From Enterobacter cloacae complex sp. R_G8 (GTDB lineage: Bacteria; Pseudomonadota; Gammaproteobacteria; Enterobacterales; Enterobacteriaceae): DNA of 64,000 nucleotides. The notes under the pieces are model-generated. The model saw nothing but the letters and a program-made list of their open reading frames with translations, had not been told where the DNA came from and made no database searches. Location: positions 2,542,001-2,606,000 of the forward strand of contig NZ_CP102246.1 in assembly GCF_024599795.1 (NCBI RefSeq), read 5' to 3'. Both the position numbers and the translations under genes were made by a program. Shown here piece by piece: positions 62,892 to 64,000 of the stretch (positions within the stretch are counted from its first letter, which is position 1; each line of letters begins with the position of its first letter).

Positions 62892-63626
62892 ATGAAATAT
62901 TCAGCACTGACTCTTGGCTGTATTATGATGTTTTCTGGTTTTAGTTCACTCTCCATGGCTGAAGAGGCAAAAAAGGTTGATGCAGTACCCGCACCCAGAC
63001 ACGGCACGTCAGAAATGCCGCCTTCCCGACAGTATTATTGTTACAGTCAACAAGATTACGGCGGGGGTAGCGGGGGGATAAAAAATGCTGCATGCAAGGC
63101 GGCATACGAGGCCGCAGGCAGTGAAAACTGGCAGAGGGAGCGATTATTTAATAACTGGAATGCGTACTCTCAAAATGCCCCTAAAGATCAATGGCAAACA
63201 AAGGTGCCTGACGAACAATTATGCTCAGCGGGCATAGAAAATTATAAAAGTATTAATCTACCCAGCGCGGATTGGTACACAACGGAACTGGAAGTAAAAG
63301 AGGGTCGCGTCGCGCTGGATTATAAAGCCAGCCAGATGCACGACCCCAGTGAATTTACAGTCTATTTAAGCAAGCCCGATTTTGACCCCGCCACCAGTAA
63401 GCTGAAATGGTCGGATTTGCAGGAATCCCCTGAGGTGAAATTTGTGGGTATTCCAGATGGTACGAAAGCCGTCCCCGGACATTACAAACTCGATGTCAAA
63501 TTACCGGAAGGCTATACCACCGGTAAGAAAGCCATTATTTATATTGCCTGGGCACGTCATGAAGATCCCGCGCGCGAGACCTTCTTCAGTTGCAGTGACG
63601 TGATCCTGAAAAATACCGCCGGCTAA
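62892..63626 (+). CDS. AA10-type lytic polysaccharide monooxygenase-like protein
   Basis: 244 residues from the ATG at 62892; upstream in-frame ATGs at 62787 and 62871 are possible but give no better site. A signal peptide ends around LSMA (residue 23). HGTSEMPPSRQYYC begins at His37 and ASQMHDPSEFTVYLSKPDFDP holds His150, the pair forming the copper histidine brace; FFSCSDVIL supplies the axial aromatic. AA10 enzymes cleave chitin or cellulose oxidatively. Oddly the first His should be residue 1 after export, but here about 13 residues (EEAKK..APR) precede it. Inserted between osmC and ddpF. Confidence 0.8.
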   Translation: MKYSALTLGCIMMFSGFSSLSMAEEAKKVDAVPAPRHGTSEMPPSRQYYCYSQQDYGGGSGGIKNAACKAAYEAAGSENWQRERLFNNWNAYSQNAPKDQWQTKVPDEQLCSAGIENYKSINLPSADWYTTELEVKEGRVALDYKASQMHDPSEFTVYLSKPDFDPATSKLKWSDLQESPEVKFVGIPDGTKAVPGHYKLDVKLPEGYTTGKKAIIYIAWARHEDPARETFFSCSDVILKNTAG

Positions 63627-63647
63627 AATTGCCGCACTGGCAGGAAA

Positions 63648-64000
63648 TTAATCCACATTACGCCAGCAGCGCACGCTACGGCCCTCGTGTGAAGGCTGTA
63701 GCGGCTGCGGGCGTTCACACCCCTGTGTGGCCTGCGGACAACGGTCGCGGAAATAGCACCCCTCGGGCAGATGGCGGTTACCCGGGAGATCCGTTTTACG
63801 CAGCGCCAGGTTTTCATCCAGCGACTCACCGGTTCTGGGAACGGAATCGAGCAGCAGCCGGGTATACGGATGACGCGGCGTAACCAGCACCTGTGCCGCC
63901 GTGCCCAGTTCGACAATTTGCCCGAGATACATCACCGCCACGCGATCGCTCATGTGCCTGACAACCGAGACGTTATGGGATATCAGCACATAGGTCAGGT
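63648..64000 (-). CDS. ddpF: Dipeptide-type ABC ATPase, C-terminal part (probably DdpF), cut by window edge
   Basis: The last 117 codons of an oligopeptide/dipeptide ATPase: LTYVLISHNVSVVRHMSDRVAVMYLGQIVELG (switch His and following strand), then the OppF-type zinc/iron-sulfur-like tail with RHPYTRLLLDSVPR and the cysteine set GCYFRDRCPQATQGC. E. coli has ddpF, of the D-Ala-D-Ala importer, downstream of and convergent with osmC, and this gene is in that place. The nucleotide-binding Walker motifs lie beyond the window. Another Opp-type ATPase is possible. Confidence 0.75.
   Translation of the reverse strand, partial: LTYVLISHNVSVVRHMSDRVAVMYLGQIVELGTAAQVLVTPRHPYTRLLLDSVPRTGESLDENLALRKTDLPGNRHLPEGCYFRDRCPQATQGCERPQPLQPSHEGRSVRCWRNVD

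Noticed and set aside
1..64000. rRNA, tRNA, CRISPR arrays or insertion sequences
   Set aside because: Looked for on both strands; no tRNA-like cloverleaf, repeat-spacer pattern or transposase gene was seen.

Overview
The window is a chromosomal segment of an enteric bacterium. Gene content and order follow the E. coli and Salmonella region running from yncD-yncE-ansP through nhoA, narUZYWV, yddG-fdnGHI, adhP-maeA-sra-bdm and osmC to ddpF. The smvA-smvR and ompD pair beside narU is the Salmonella-type arrangement. The moderately high GC content, the style of the REP elements, and a transporter/monooxygenase operon matching a family named after Klebsiella genes (KPN_01858) point to Enterobacter or a close relative. 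I see no rRNA, tRNA, CRISPR array, IS element, integrase or prophage; variation is by small gene cassettes set into a conserved backbone.

Layout. 1-3.2 kb: the start of the PQQ/TonB receptor gene yncD (pqqU), a Fur box, yncE and ansP. 3.5-4.1 kb: a P-loop kinase-like gene. 4.2-11.7 kb: an eight-gene operon (two flavin monooxygenases, an M20 deacetylase, a GNAT acetyltransferase, an ABC importer and two binding proteins) that has the parts of the Bacillus yxe pathway for S-substituted cysteine salvage. 11.8-13.8 kb: yncG, pptA and an LpxL-type acyltransferase. 13.9-18.4 kb: a second malic enzyme divergent from a 2-hydroxycarboxylate transporter, a DNA-binding-type protein and an ArsR regulator. 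18.5-20.6 kb: a second, stand-alone EF-G gene. 20.6-24.6 kb: yddH, nhoA, a GlxA-type regulator with an exported cysteine hydrolase, and a small membrane protein. 24.7-32.8 kb: narU-narZYWV (nitrate reductase Z). 33-38.5 kb: smvR/smvA, a reductase-like gene, ompD and yddG. 38.7-43.3 kb: fdnGHI with a selenocysteine TGA and its SECIS hairpin. 43.3-46.1 kb: a CcdAB-like toxin-antitoxin pair, PPK2 and AraJ. 46.1-53.3 kb: a second transporter/flavin-monooxygenase operon. 53.4-59 kb: adhP, an ABC-F ATPase with an elaborate leader, maeA, sra and bdm. 59.2-64 kb: an MBL-fold protein lacking its metal ligands, a LysR regulator, a TIM-barrel glycosidase-like protein, osmC, an AA10 polysaccharide monooxygenase-like protein and the 3' end of ddpF.

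How the parts work together. Anaerobic respiration dominates: FdnGHI oxidises formate, nitrate reductase Z reduces nitrate, and NarU moves nitrate and nitrite. The malate module (transporter, malic enzyme paralogue, maeA) and adhP serve fermentative and C4 metabolism. Two unlinked operons couple ABC import to luciferase-like flavin monooxygenases, which suggests scavenging of unusual organic (probably sulfur) compounds. sra, bdm and osmC are stationary-phase or envelope-stress genes, with a candidate RcsB box (bdm) and a sigma-S-type -10 (osmC). smvA, ompD, yddG and araJ shape envelope permeability and export.

The least expected signals are in non-coding DNA. A 27-codon leader ORF with mutually exclusive hairpins and a compact three-way junction precedes the ABC-F gene, and a long 5'-UTR hairpin masks the ribosome binding site of a peptide-type binding protein. 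On the protein side, the extra EF-G beside an ArsR-type regulator, a CcdB-like toxin with an altered C-terminus, an MBL protein without its histidines and an LPMO-like protein whose key histidine is not at the predicted mature N-terminus stand out.
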